A DNA stretch of 64,000 nt from Nitrospira sp. (lineage in GTDB: Bacteria; Nitrospirota; Nitrospiria; Nitrospirales; Nitrospiraceae). The position numbers were made by a program, and so were the translations under genes. Location of the stretch: NCBI GenBank assembly GCA_005116745.1, contig SWDS01000010.1, positions 504,552 to 568,551 on the forward strand, read 5' to 3'. Position 1 is the stretch's first letter. Each line of letters begins with the position of its first letter. A model generated the notes under the pieces. The model ran no database searches. It was not told the DNA's origin and worked only from the letters and a program-made list of their open reading frames with translations. Positions 19,516 through 27,054 of this stretch are shown here, piece by piece.

Positions 19516-20208
19516 ATGAGTACGCATATTCTCGTGGTTGAAGACGACGAACGCATTTCGAGCTTTATCCGGCGCGGTTTGGAGGCAGAAGGGTATCTGG
19601 TGGATGTCGTTCAGGACGGACGCGAAGGAGTGGAGAAAGGCATGGCTCCGTATGATCTTATCCTCCTTGACCTTCTGCTGCCTGACCAAAGCGGTCACGA
19701 AGTCTGTCAAGCCTTGCGTCGTGAACAGGTTCAAACCCCTATTTTGATCCTGACGGCCAAAGATGGACTTGAAGATAAACTGAGCGGCTTCGACCACGGA
19801 GCCGACGACTATCTCACGAAACCCTTTGCCTTCGAGGAGCTCCTCGCGCGGATCAAAGCCCTACTCCGACGTACACCGGTCTTGAAAGAAGACGCAACCA
19901 GTGTCCTGCAGATCGCCGATCTCTCACTTAACCGAAGCACTCGCGACGTACGCAGGGGAGACACCATTCTTGCACTGACCAAGAAAGAATTCGATCTGCT
20001 GGAGTTTCTCATGTCGAATCCCGCCAAGGCACTCAGTCGCACCTCCATCCTGGAACATGTCTGGGGCTATCATTACGACACACTGACTAATACCGTCGAT
20101 GTCTACATTGGATATCTTCGGAAAAAGATCGATGCAGGATCGACGATCAAGCTCATTCAGACCGTGCGGGATTTCGGGTACAAGATCTCAGACAATCAGC
20201 CCTTGTAA
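19516..20208 (+). CDS. OmpR/PhoB-family response regulator
   Basis: A 230-residue regulator with an N-terminal receiver (acidic pocket VEDDE, phospho-acceptor Asp in LILLDLLLPD, conserved Lys in YLTKPFAF) and a C-terminal winged-helix DNA-binding domain (LTKKEFDLLEFL and NTVDVYIGYLRKKID). It follows the kinase gene by 96 bases and is the probable output of that kinase. OmpR-type regulators bind direct repeats about 11 bp apart. Such repeats begin 53 bases after its stop (20262) and again at 26344, so it is a natural candidate to bind both. Confidence 0.94.
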   Translation: MSTHILVVEDDERISSFIRRGLEAEGYLVDVVQDGREGVEKGMAPYDLILLDLLLPDQSGHEVCQALRREQVQTPILILTAKDGLEDKLSGFDHGADDYLTKPFAFEELLARIKALLRRTPVLKEDATSVLQIADLSLNRSTRDVRRGDTILALTKKEFDLLEFLMSNPAKALSRTSILEHVWGYHYDTLTNTVDVYIGYLRKKIDAGSTIKLIQTVRDFGYKISDNQPL

Positions 20209-20261
20209 AGGCCCTACTCTCCGTATTTTTTGAGACGGTCATCGCGCAGCCTTCCTCTCAC

Positions 20262-20331
20262 TTCTTACCAATTTCTCATCATATTCTCATTCGCCTCTTA
20301 CCTTTCTGAACTAAGTTAACGACCTCATAAT
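20262..20331 (+). promoter_or_regulatory. Pho-box-like 11-bp direct repeats with -10 box
   Basis: Seven-base units repeat at an exact 11-base spacing: TTCTTAC (20262), TTCTCAT (20273), TTCTCAT (20284), CTCTTAC (20295) and a weak CTGAACT (20306). A -10-like CATAAT lies at 20326-20331, about 9 bases after the last four-base spacer. This geometry matches PhoB/OmpR-type activator sites that replace a -35 box. It lies about 220 bases ahead of the cytochrome gene at 20555. The same block, alignable without gaps over 70 bases, recurs at 26344. The binding protein is inferred, not shown. Confidence 0.7.
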
Positions 20332-20554
20332 ACTTCGTAAACTACTCACATGATCTGAGAAGGGTGAGGCGTGAGTGTGAAGCTGAAGAATAATGAGGTG
20401 CGTATGGCTTCATCCAAGGCCTTGCGACTGTGATCAAAATGACTCCTGCATCCATTGAAGAATCATAAGACGTAGTCATTCGGAACAGAATCAGCCGAAT
20501 TGCGTCAAGAAAAATGGAACGGTGTCAGGTTTCATTCAGAAAAGGAGCGAGAGT

Positions 20555-20974
20555 ATGAGGGCAACTTGTGTAGCTATGTTAGTGCTCTTCACGCTGCTCG
20601 TGACGTGGCCCATGGCAACTTACGCCACGGAACATGAGACTCCGAGGGCACCGGAACCATTCCTCAAGATGACCAATCCGGTCCCCCATACCACCGACAC
20701 GCTGCAAGAGGCCAAAAGCCTCTACGAGAACCGATGCAGCAAGTGCCACGGCTCCAATGGGGATGGCAAAGGATCCGCCACCAAGGACATGGACGTCAAA
20801 CCAAGAAATTACACGGCCAAATCCCTGATGGAAACGATACCGGACGGACAGTTGTTCTGGATTATCTGCTATGGCAGCGATCCGGACATCACAGAAATGA
20901 AGGGATACAAGAAGAAGCTCTCGGACGAGCAGATGTGGAGTCTCGTGCACTATATTCGGTCTTTTGCACGGTAG
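20555..20974 (+). CDS. Monohaem cytochrome c
   Basis: A 139-residue periplasmic class I c-type cytochrome. The signal peptide ends near ATYATE. The haem motif CSKCHGSNGDGKG sits at Cys-61/Cys-64/His-65, and Met-115 (DITEMKGY) is a plausible sixth ligand. The fold ends with the usual SDEQMWSLVHYIRSF helix. The ATG at 20555 follows an AAGGAG ribosome-binding site. The gene is 26 bases before the cytochrome-porin gene, so it is a likely soluble electron partner for that protein. It lies downstream of the 11-bp repeat promoter at 20262. Confidence 0.92.
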   Translation: MRATCVAMLVLFTLLVTWPMATYATEHETPRAPEPFLKMTNPVPHTTDTLQEAKSLYENRCSKCHGSNGDGKGSATKDMDVKPRNYTAKSLMETIPDGQLFWIICYGSDPDITEMKGYKKKLSDEQMWSLVHYIRSFAR

Positions 20975-21000
20975 CGTGCCTCAATCTAATGGGAGGAATC

Positions 21001-22275
21001 ATGCGTATTCGGGTGTTGATGTTGGCCGTTATACTCGGCAGTCTGGCCTCGGGGCTCGTGGCGATGCTCGCGCCTCAGGAGGCGGCGGCGATTCCGGCGT
21101 TTAGTCGGCAAACCGGAGAATCGTGTTCGACGTGCCATACGGCGTTTCCCAAACTGAACCAAACGGGGCAAAACTTTCGCACCAATGGTTTTCGCTTTCC
21201 CGAAGACAAAGAGTGGCACGACATCCAAGATATGAAACATGTCCCGATTTCAGGCGAGGTCGAGGTTGAAGCGGAATTCACCAAGGAACGCGGTGTGGGT
21301 GCCGGGGGCCAGGAGACCTTGCTGAAGATTGATGAAGTCGCACTTTTGGCAGGTGCTCCAATTGGGAAAGAGGGCCGGGTGTCCGCGTATGGCGTGCTGG
21401 ATTTCGCCCAAGGTAATGTCAATGTGGGGCAGGCCTACGGGCAAGTCAACGATCTCGTGGGAACGACCGGCCAGGGCTTGCTCAATCTCAAAGTCGGGCA
21501 GTTCGATATTGCCCTCCCGTTTCTCTCACACTCGCAACGGGTGATTAAACAGCGCTACTTTGCGCAAGAAGCGCTCGGCATCCTGGGCGCGCGTCGGAAC
21601 GGTGGCAGTACCGAGGCAGAGGCACCGGAAGTCTACAACACCGGGGTGGAGATCAATGGACACCTGATCCAGAAAGAGCTGCTGGGAGGCATCACCCATC
21701 GCTATGCCATTGGGATCTTTCAACCAAAATCGCTCGGGGGGATCAACCATCTAGGCTTTCCGGGGCTCTATGCGACCTATTCCATTCACTTTCTTGAGCG
21801 CTTTACGATAGGCGCCATTTATAAACGTGATGTGGTGACGTCCGCGTTAGATCCTTTTACAATCGATGGCAAAAAAGGCGTCGATAAGTGGGGTATCGCG
21901 GGGGAAGTGAAGCTGGGTCCGTTCATCGCCACGGCCGGGTATTTTCGCTCTGATGGCCTCCCCGCGACTGGCAATGGGGCTTTAACAAATGCTACCTACA
22001 ACAGAGCGCTCCAGAACTATATGGCGGAGGTCTTGTTTATTCCCCACGATATCCCGTTCATCCCCACCAAGAAATTCGTGCTCGGGGGCCGCTTCGATCA
22101 TATCGATCAGGAGCTCGCACAATCGAGCAGTCGCACGACCGTGATGGGTCGGTACTACATTGCCCCCAGCGTGTACCTTCAGGGAGAATGGCGCGTCCAT
22201 GACGGTGGCGGTGTGGCGGGCGCCTCATCGCAAGATTCCTATGCCGCCCGAGGCTTCCTCGTCGCGCTGTATTAA
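21001..22275 (+). CDS. Cyc2-like fused cytochrome-porin
   Basis: A 424-residue protein joining an N-terminal c-type haem segment to an outer-membrane beta-barrel. The signal peptide ends near Ala-30. The haem motif CSTCH is at 42-46 within IPAFSRQTGESCSTCHTAFP, followed by PKLNQTGQNFRTNGFRFP. This arrangement of RQTG, CxxCH, FP, L, G and F/NG resembles the Cyc2 family of fused outer-membrane iron-oxidising cytochromes. The rest is alternating beta-strand sequence ending in FLVALY. A GGGAGG ribosome-binding site precedes the ATG. Membership of this architecture is well supported, but the electron donor is unknown. Confidence 0.82.
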   Translation: MRIRVLMLAVILGSLASGLVAMLAPQEAAAIPAFSRQTGESCSTCHTAFPKLNQTGQNFRTNGFRFPEDKEWHDIQDMKHVPISGEVEVEAEFTKERGVGAGGQETLLKIDEVALLAGAPIGKEGRVSAYGVLDFAQGNVNVGQAYGQVNDLVGTTGQGLLNLKVGQFDIALPFLSHSQRVIKQRYFAQEALGILGARRNGGSTEAEAPEVYNTGVEINGHLIQKELLGGITHRYAIGIFQPKSLGGINHLGFPGLYATYSIHFLERFTIGAIYKRDVVTSALDPFTIDGKKGVDKWGIAGEVKLGPFIATAGYFRSDGLPATGNGALTNATYNRALQNYMAEVLFIPHDIPFIPTKKFVLGGRFDHIDQELAQSSSRTTVMGRYYIAPSVYLQGEWRVHDGGGVAGASSQDSYAARGFLVALY

Positions 22276-22400
22276 GGTGCTGACTGACAGCGTCTGGTTC
22301 GTGATAGGGGAAGCATGGGTAAGGCCATCGCACATGATATGAGAGCCAGTAACCGTCTTGTACGGCACCGCACTGAATCGGTGGTGCAGGAGCTTCTCGA

Positions 22401-23333
22401 ATGAATAGCATAAGGGTCGGCGTTCCATTTCTGGTGAGCGTGGTGTGCCTGCTCATCAGTGCTTGTGCGACGTCTCGCACAGTCGAAGACACCGTCTTTG
22501 CGGATGGTCCTCGAGGCGCCGTGTTGCTCCAACGCGTGGACGATGCATGGTTCAGGACCGCCCACCCCGTCTCGGCGAGCCCTCTCCTACTCACTCATGT
22601 GTTGCGTGGCGTCCAGATTCACCCAGCACCCGACGACCAGACCACGGCCGTGCGGGTCTTTTCTGACGAAGAGATCGCCTTTCTCAGCCCGTTGATGAGT
22701 ACGGCCCTCTCCAAAGCCGCCAAAAGCCAGCTCGTGGCCTTCCGCGTCACCCATGACTCTGGTCCCAACAGTGAAATGACGGGTGGGCTGCTGTTTACCA
22801 GGGGACGGATCCTGCATCTGTGGCTGACCCAGTACCGGGCGAACGGTGCCAGAAACAACTCGGGGGCCACGCTGGATCGTCAGGCTCGCAATCCGCACGG
22901 ACTGGCACCTCGTCAGCTGCGTTTTGTTCCAGAAACGGTTCAGCGGTCCAGTCGCAATCAACAACCGGACGTGATCGATCCTCCTCCCCTCGCCACGCTC
23001 ATGATCGACTACACCATGCTTGCCACCGAATTGAACCTGCCGTCCGAGGCTGCGCCATCTCAGCCGCTCCATGGAGATGAGCCTCTGCTGAACCACGCCG
23101 ACACGCAGTCTGTTCGACCCGATCATGGCCTTCCCGCTTCTCAAGACACACCACCGTCAGCTGCCGAAGAGACGCGGGCGCTCAAAGCCGTGGTGAAGGA
23201 ACAAGCCCTCGAACTCGATGCCCTCAAAGACGATGTGCGGGCGTTGCGTCAGCGGCTCTCCGAGATGGAGCCACACTCGCCACAGCTGACAGCACCGCCA
23301 ATGGCTCCAGCGCGACGCGAGAAGACCCCCTAA
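22401..23333 (+). CDS. Hypothetical lipoprotein with C-terminal coiled coil, family member 3
   Basis: A 310-residue protein with a lipoprotein signal (LISAC lipobox, lipidated Cys near 25). Residues ~75-150 align with the lipoproteins at 12420 and 14791: VFSDEEIAFLSPLMSTALSK corresponds to their VFT..LAPELSKAL block, and GGLLFTRGRILHLWL to KGVAFVHGDELHLII. The homology is weaker than between the other two. A Pro/Gln-rich linker leads to a coiled coil at about 255-290 (EETRALKAVVKEQALELDAL). It follows the cytochrome-porin by 125 bases and may be its envelope partner, which is inferred from position only. Confidence 0.72.
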   Translation: MNSIRVGVPFLVSVVCLLISACATSRTVEDTVFADGPRGAVLLQRVDDAWFRTAHPVSASPLLLTHVLRGVQIHPAPDDQTTAVRVFSDEEIAFLSPLMSTALSKAAKSQLVAFRVTHDSGPNSEMTGGLLFTRGRILHLWLTQYRANGARNNSGATLDRQARNPHGLAPRQLRFVPETVQRSSRNQQPDVIDPPPLATLMIDYTMLATELNLPSEAAPSQPLHGDEPLLNHADTQSVRPDHGLPASQDTPPSAAEETRALKAVVKEQALELDALKDDVRALRQRLSEMEPHSPQLTAPPMAPARREKTP

Positions 23334-23474
23334 AAGGGTACTCCTTGGCTGACAGGAGAGTCTGATCGACAAACACCGACCGTTGGATACGGAGCCCGCG
23401 CACTGACCAGTGGCCCCCAGCGGGGTCGAGCCCGACCAACGATCCTATGGAAAGTCTTATGAGTGAGTCCGACA

Positions 23475-23834
23475 ATGGCTACGATTCTTCTGGTTGAAGA
23501 TCATGCAGTCCTCCGGAAAGCGCTTCGACGTCAGTTAGAGGCAGACGGTTATCGGGTTGTGGAAGCTGCGGATGGGAACGAGGCGATTCACTGTTGGCGT
23601 ATGCACGCGCCTGACGTGATCATTACTGACTTCCAGCTTCCTCACCTGAATGGGAGGGAGGTCATCCAGGTGGTGTCGGCCCAACAACCGGCCCTTCCAA
23701 TCATTCTAATGTCCGGCGGAATGGACGAGCAATTGCGCGTGTGTATCCTGCATCAGTATCCATCAGTGCGCTATCTTGCAAAAGATGTCGTCAGCACTCA
23801 ACTATGCTCGTCTGTACGAGACGCCCTGCTGTAA
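23475..23834 (+). CDS. Receiver-only response regulator
   Basis: A 119-residue CheY-like single receiver domain with no output domain. The acidic pair is in LVEDH, the phospho-acceptor Asp in DVIITDFQLP, a Ser in ILMSGG, and the conserved Lys in YLAKDV. The ATG at 23475 was preferred to the GTG at 23463. It may act through protein contacts or a phosphorelay. No kinase is directly adjacent; the nearest is at 17182. It lies 141 bases after lipoprotein 3. Confidence 0.88.
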   Translation: MATILLVEDHAVLRKALRRQLEADGYRVVEAADGNEAIHCWRMHAPDVIITDFQLPHLNGREVIQVVSAQQPALPIILMSGGMDEQLRVCILHQYPSVRYLAKDVVSTQLCSSVRDALL

Positions 23835-24191
23835 CGCGTCTTGTTTCCGATCGACATTCAGTGCCGGTGACCGCCGGCGAGCGAGGCAAGAGATCGACTG
23901 GACGGTGTGGCGAAGTTTGTTCCTCGTGCAACTGACGAGACGTGCCTAGAGGCCGCTAACGGATGGAGGGGGACCTTGGCGCCCACCGAGGTTGTGCGTC
24001 TCATGTCCTCCCGGGAGAGACGCCCCTCCATCCCATCCCAGTCAACCGAGTTTCTATCACTCACAATGGTACGCGCTGAATTCCATCAGATAGACGCTCT
24101 ACAGGACCGATAGCAATGCAACAGCAATAGAAGGTGTACAATAGCACCGGTGTGTCAGGGCCGCTCTTCACACAGGGTAACGAGGTCGCTC
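23835..24191. other. Intergenic region without a gene
   Basis: About 357 bases between the receiver gene and the small cytochrome. The open frames here are short and lack homology or ribosome-binding sites. A TACAAT hexamer at 24137-24142 could be a -10 box for the gene at 24192, but no good -35 is present. Nothing else was recognised. Confidence 0.35.
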
Positions 24192-24515
24192 ATGTATGCA
24201 CGAGCCGTTATACTCTTTGTGGGGGTGGTACTGTCCGGATTTGTGCTGGTCGCGGCTCCAAGAACGGCAATCGCGATTCCTGCCATGAGTCGACAGACGG
24301 GTGAGCCCTGTTCCACGTGCCACGACGTCATTCCAAAACTGAACCCCACGGGTCAGAAGTTTCGCGCAAACGGACTCAGATTTCCAGGATGCACAGAGCG
24401 GGACACCACACCGAATGTGACGCCTGTGCCGCGTTCGGAGGAGAAGAAGATCGATGCACCACCTTCACCAGCGGAGAGCGGCCTCGAAACTGTTCCTGCA
24501 AAACGTGATAACTGA
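24192..24515 (+). CDS. Orphan haem module of the cytochrome-porin family
   Basis: A 107-residue protein that copies only the haem segment of the Cyc2-like protein at 21001. The signal peptide ends near Ala-28, then IPAMSRQTGEPCSTCH (haem ligands Cys-40, Cys-43, His-44), VIPKLNPTGQKFRANGLRFP, and an unrelated ~40-residue polar tail. It has no beta-barrel. It may be a degenerate fragment of a duplicated gene or a small soluble or anchored cytochrome in its own right. The intact reading frame, signal peptide and haem motif favour expression. An insertion sequence begins 116 bases after its stop. Confidence 0.72.
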   Translation: MYARAVILFVGVVLSGFVLVAAPRTAIAIPAMSRQTGEPCSTCHDVIPKLNPTGQKFRANGLRFPGCTERDTTPNVTPVPRSEEKKIDAPPSPAESGLETVPAKRDN

Positions 24516-24631
24516 TCTCCCCGGGAGTGTGCCGATTTCTGATCTAGTCGAGCCCGGTTGTTGCGCACTATCGGCTGCAGCGCGCGCGTCGAGCACAGCC
24601 AGTACCGACTTCTCCTCCTCTGAACACCGCG

Positions 24632-24651
24632 CTAGGAGCCTGTCCGACATT
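24632..24651 (+). repeat. IS left terminal inverted repeat
   Basis: Twenty bases that match the reverse complement of 26234-26253 exactly. They begin with the palindromic CTAG that may be the duplicated target. Confidence 0.92.
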
Positions 24652-24728
24652 AACCCTCACGCACTTGTATGCAGCCTCAGGCTCCTGTAGAAGCATTGCT
24701 ACGTAATGAGAAGCAAGGAGGTTGCGTC

Positions 24729-26156
24729 ATGCCCACCCGAACCTTTCGCCCCTACGAGCCTGACGATCTGTGGCTGTTACCGCCGTCGCCGCGAGAGTGG
24801 TTGCCGGAGGCGCACCTGGCCTACTTCCTGTCGGATCTGGTCGATGCATTGGATCTGAAGCCGATCCTGGCGACCTATCGGGGCGTGACGCGCGGCACGG
24901 TGCCGTATCATCCCCAGTTGCTGGTGAAGGTGCTGCTCTATGCCTACGCGGTTGGGGTTCCGGCGTCGCGGCAGATTGCGCGGGAACTGGAAGAGGATGT
25001 GGCCTTTCGGGTGCTGGCGGCGAACCAGCGGCCGGATTTCCGGACGATCAGCGACTTTCGGAAACAGCATCTGACTGCCTTGGCCGACTTGTTCATCCAG
25101 GTCCTGAAGCTCTGCCAGCGAGCGGGTCTGGTGAAGCTGGGGCACATCGCGCTGGATGGCACCAAGATCAAGGCGAATGCCTCGAAGCACAAGGCGATGA
25201 GTTATGGGCGGATGGTGACGGAGGACGCGCGGCTGCGGGCGGAGGTGCAGCGGCTGCTGACACAAGCGGAGGTCGCTGATGCCCGGGATGAGGTGGCGTA
25301 TGGCTCGGACCGGCGGGGCGATGAATTGCCTGCCGAACTCGCGCGCCGGGAACACCGACTGGAGACCATTCGGGCGGCCAAGACGGTGCTAGAGCAGGAG
25401 ACCCAGGCAGAGGCGGCGCTCCGGCAAGCGGCACAGGACGCTTGGCCGTCGAAGAAGCCCCGTCGGGGTCGGCCGCCGTCGCCGCCCAGTCCGGTCCCAT
25501 CCCCGAAGGCCCAGCGCAACTTCACTGACCCGGAGAGCCGGATCATGCCGGCATCGGACACCAAGGGGAGTGTCGTCCAAGGGTACAACTGTCAGGCCGC
25601 CGTCGACGCACGGGCGCAGATCATCGTTGCCGCGGACATCACCGATGAGTCGAATGACAAACAGCAAGCCCAGCCGATGCTGACGCAGGTGCTGGTGAAT
25701 ACCGAGCAGATCCCCCGGACCGTGAGTATGGACGCGGGCTATTTCAGCGAGGCGAACGTCGTGGCTCTCACGGCGCTGGGCTGTACGCCGCTCATTCCGC
25801 CGGACCGCCAACTCCATCGCCAGGTGGTACCTGCCGTCCCCCGAGGCCGACCGCCAGTGGGATTGTCGGTGGCCGATCGCATGCGCCGCACACTCCGGAC
25901 ACAACGCGGGCGACAACGCTATGCCCGGCGCAAAGCGATTGTCGAACCGGTGTTCGGCCAGATCAAGCAGGGTCGTGGCTATCGGCAATTCTTGTTGCGC
26001 GGGATGCGGCAGGTGCGCGGGGAATGGACGCTCATCGGTACCACGCACAATGTCCTGAAACTCTGGACGGCCTTGCGCCGGGTCCGCCGACGTCCCGGCG
26101 AGGGCCTGCGGGCATTGGGCAGAAGCCAGCGGGCAAAGCGGAACGCCCAGCGGTAG
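24729..26156 (+). CDS. IS1182-family DDE transposase
   Basis: A 475-residue transposase that cuts and joins the element ends. The N-terminal half carries the DUF772-type region (SREWLP-like start, PYHPQLLVKVLLYAY). The catalytic DDE residues are visible as the Asp in LDGTKIKANAS, the Asp in MDAGYFSE and the Glu in VEPVFGQIKQG. The ATG at 24729 follows a strong AAGGAGG site. Its base composition (about two-thirds G+C by eye) is higher than in neighbouring genes, as expected for recent arrival. It appears functional. Confidence 0.93.
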   Translation: MPTRTFRPYEPDDLWLLPPSPREWLPEAHLAYFLSDLVDALDLKPILATYRGVTRGTVPYHPQLLVKVLLYAYAVGVPASRQIARELEEDVAFRVLAANQRPDFRTISDFRKQHLTALADLFIQVLKLCQRAGLVKLGHIALDGTKIKANASKHKAMSYGRMVTEDARLRAEVQRLLTQAEVADARDEVAYGSDRRGDELPAELARREHRLETIRAAKTVLEQETQAEAALRQAAQDAWPSKKPRRGRPPSPPSPVPSPKAQRNFTDPESRIMPASDTKGSVVQGYNCQAAVDARAQIIVAADITDESNDKQQAQPMLTQVLVNTEQIPRTVSMDAGYFSEANVVALTALGCTPLIPPDRQLHRQVVPAVPRGRPPVGLSVADRMRRTLRTQRGRQRYARRKAIVEPVFGQIKQGRGYRQFLLRGMRQVRGEWTLIGTTHNVLKLWTALRRVRRRPGEGLRALGRSQRAKRNAQR

Positions 26157-26233
26157 CCGACAACTGCCAAAGATCATCCGTGTGCGCCGTGCAAATTCTG
26201 GATCAGCGAGGAAGATCAGGCTGCGCTCAGATC

Positions 26234-26253
26234 AATGTCGGACAGGCTCCTAG
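26234..26253 (-). repeat. IS right terminal inverted repeat
   Basis: Perfect 20-base inverted partner of 24632-24651, ending in CTAG. Confidence 0.92.
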
Positions 26254-26343
26254 GCTTCACATCTGCACACGCCTGCTTCCAAATGTGAGCTAAGATCTCT
26301 TCTCTTCGAGTCTGTAGAAGGCGCTTCTCCAGCTCCTTCTCGT

Positions 26344-26411
26344 TTCTTACCAATTTCTCATCTTGCGCTCATTCGCTTCTTATATTTTCCGAGTACGATC
26401 ACGACCTAGGT
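26344..26411 (+). promoter_or_regulatory. Second copy of the Pho-box-like 11-bp repeat promoter
   Basis: Repeat units at exact 11-base spacing: TTCTTAC (26344), TTCTCAT (26355), CGCTCAT (26366), TTCTTAT (26377) and a weak TCCGAGT (26388). The first 19 bases are identical to those at 20262-20280. The two regions align without gaps to a shared ACGACCT just before the -10 position, where this copy has CTAGGT instead of CATAAT. It lies about 42 bases ahead of the GTG of the receiver gene at 26453, and so ahead of the whole glycan operon. Confidence 0.68.
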
Positions 26412-26452
26412 CAGGTTGCGAGACTCCCCACATTCTCAGGAAAGGCAAGACT

Positions 26453-26848
26453 GTGCACATCCTGATCGTCGAAGACGATGAGCGAATTGTTGGTTTCATG
26501 AAGCGCGGGCTTGAAGCTGAAGACTTCAACATAGATGTTGCTTCAGGAACGTCTCAAGCCATCGATATGGTCAACGCCCGATTCTACGACCTTCTCATTA
26601 TCGATATCTTTCTCGGGGCGGATGACGGACTCGATCTCTGCCGCTCACTTCGCCAGCGACGAGTCGGATCTCCTATCCTGATCATGACCGCCAAAGGTAC
26701 ACCGGAAACGGAACAGGCGAGCAAGGAGGCGGGTGCGGATGCATACCTCGCGAAACCCTTTGCATTCGAAGACCTGATTGCCACAATCGCACGTTTTCGT
26801 ACGCCCGCTTCTCCCTCTGAACACCGAAGGGAAGTTTATGCAAAGTAG
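26453..26848 (+). CDS. Receiver-only response regulator heading the glycan operon
   Basis: A 131-residue single receiver domain without a DNA-binding part. The acidic pocket is VEDDE, the phospho-acceptor Asp is in LLIIDIFLG, and the Lys is in YLAKPFAFEDL. It starts with GTG at 26453 behind AGGAAAGG. Its sequence is close to the receiver half of the regulator at 19516 (DERI.xF.xRGLEAE, KPFAFE), so it may be a truncated relative. A likely job is to take phosphate from the same kinase and control glycan production by protein contact. Its stop overlaps the next small frame. Confidence 0.85.
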   Translation: MHILIVEDDERIVGFMKRGLEAEDFNIDVASGTSQAIDMVNARFYDLLIIDIFLGADDGLDLCRSLRQRRVGSPILIMTAKGTPETEQASKEAGADAYLAKPFAFEDLIATIARFRTPASPSEHRREVYAK

Positions 26849-27029
26849 CACGATGCTTCAGAATCGTATCGAAGGCGTTTACCAAATCCACCCTGCGTCG
26901 TCCAACGATCATGACATCAACAGAACAAGACTCCAGGGAATGTTCAGCCTTTTACGTGAATCGATGCGAGAGGGGCCACAAAGCGATCTGTTCGATGCTC
27001 GCAAGACCTTCATCCTCATGATGTCATGA
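26838..27029 (+). CDS. Possible small protein between receiver and glycosyltransferase
   Basis: A 63-residue frame that starts (ATG at 26838) inside the last codons of the receiver gene and ends 25 bases before the next gene. GAAGGGAAG precedes the ATG, and the overlap suggests coupled translation. The sequence is polar with an amphipathic RTRLQGMFSLLRESMREG stretch. No family is recognised. It may be a real small regulator or chance. Confidence 0.45.
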   Translation: MQSSTMLQNRIEGVYQIHPASSNDHDINRTRLQGMFSLLRESMREGPQSDLFDARKTFILMMS

Positions 27030-27054
27030 GGTAAAGAAAGCTGGTACCACGCGT

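Larger units (their letters stand above)
24632..26253 (+). mobile_element. IS1182-family insertion sequence
   Basis: An intact insertion sequence of about 1.6 kb. The left end at 24632-24651 and the right end at 26234-26253 form a perfect 20-base inverted repeat reading CTAGGAGCCTGTCCGACATT inwards. The outermost four bases, CTAG, are palindromic and occur at both ends, so they may be a 4-base target duplication. In that case the element proper is 24636-26249 (1,614 bases). It holds one transposase gene with no frameshift. It lies between the orphan haem gene and the repeat promoter at 26344 and disrupts no recognisable gene. Confidence 0.92.

Noticed and set aside
20500-20535. A GGTGTCAGG-type motif that resembles remnants of REP-associated sequences
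   Set aside because: No partner stem or second copy was found nearby.
24770-25279. A 169-codon Gly/Ala-rich frame on the plus strand
   Set aside because: It is an out-of-frame shadow of the transposase gene.
25389-26177. A 262-codon open frame on the minus strand
   Set aside because: It lies opposite the transposase, has no ribosome-binding site and arises from high G+C content.
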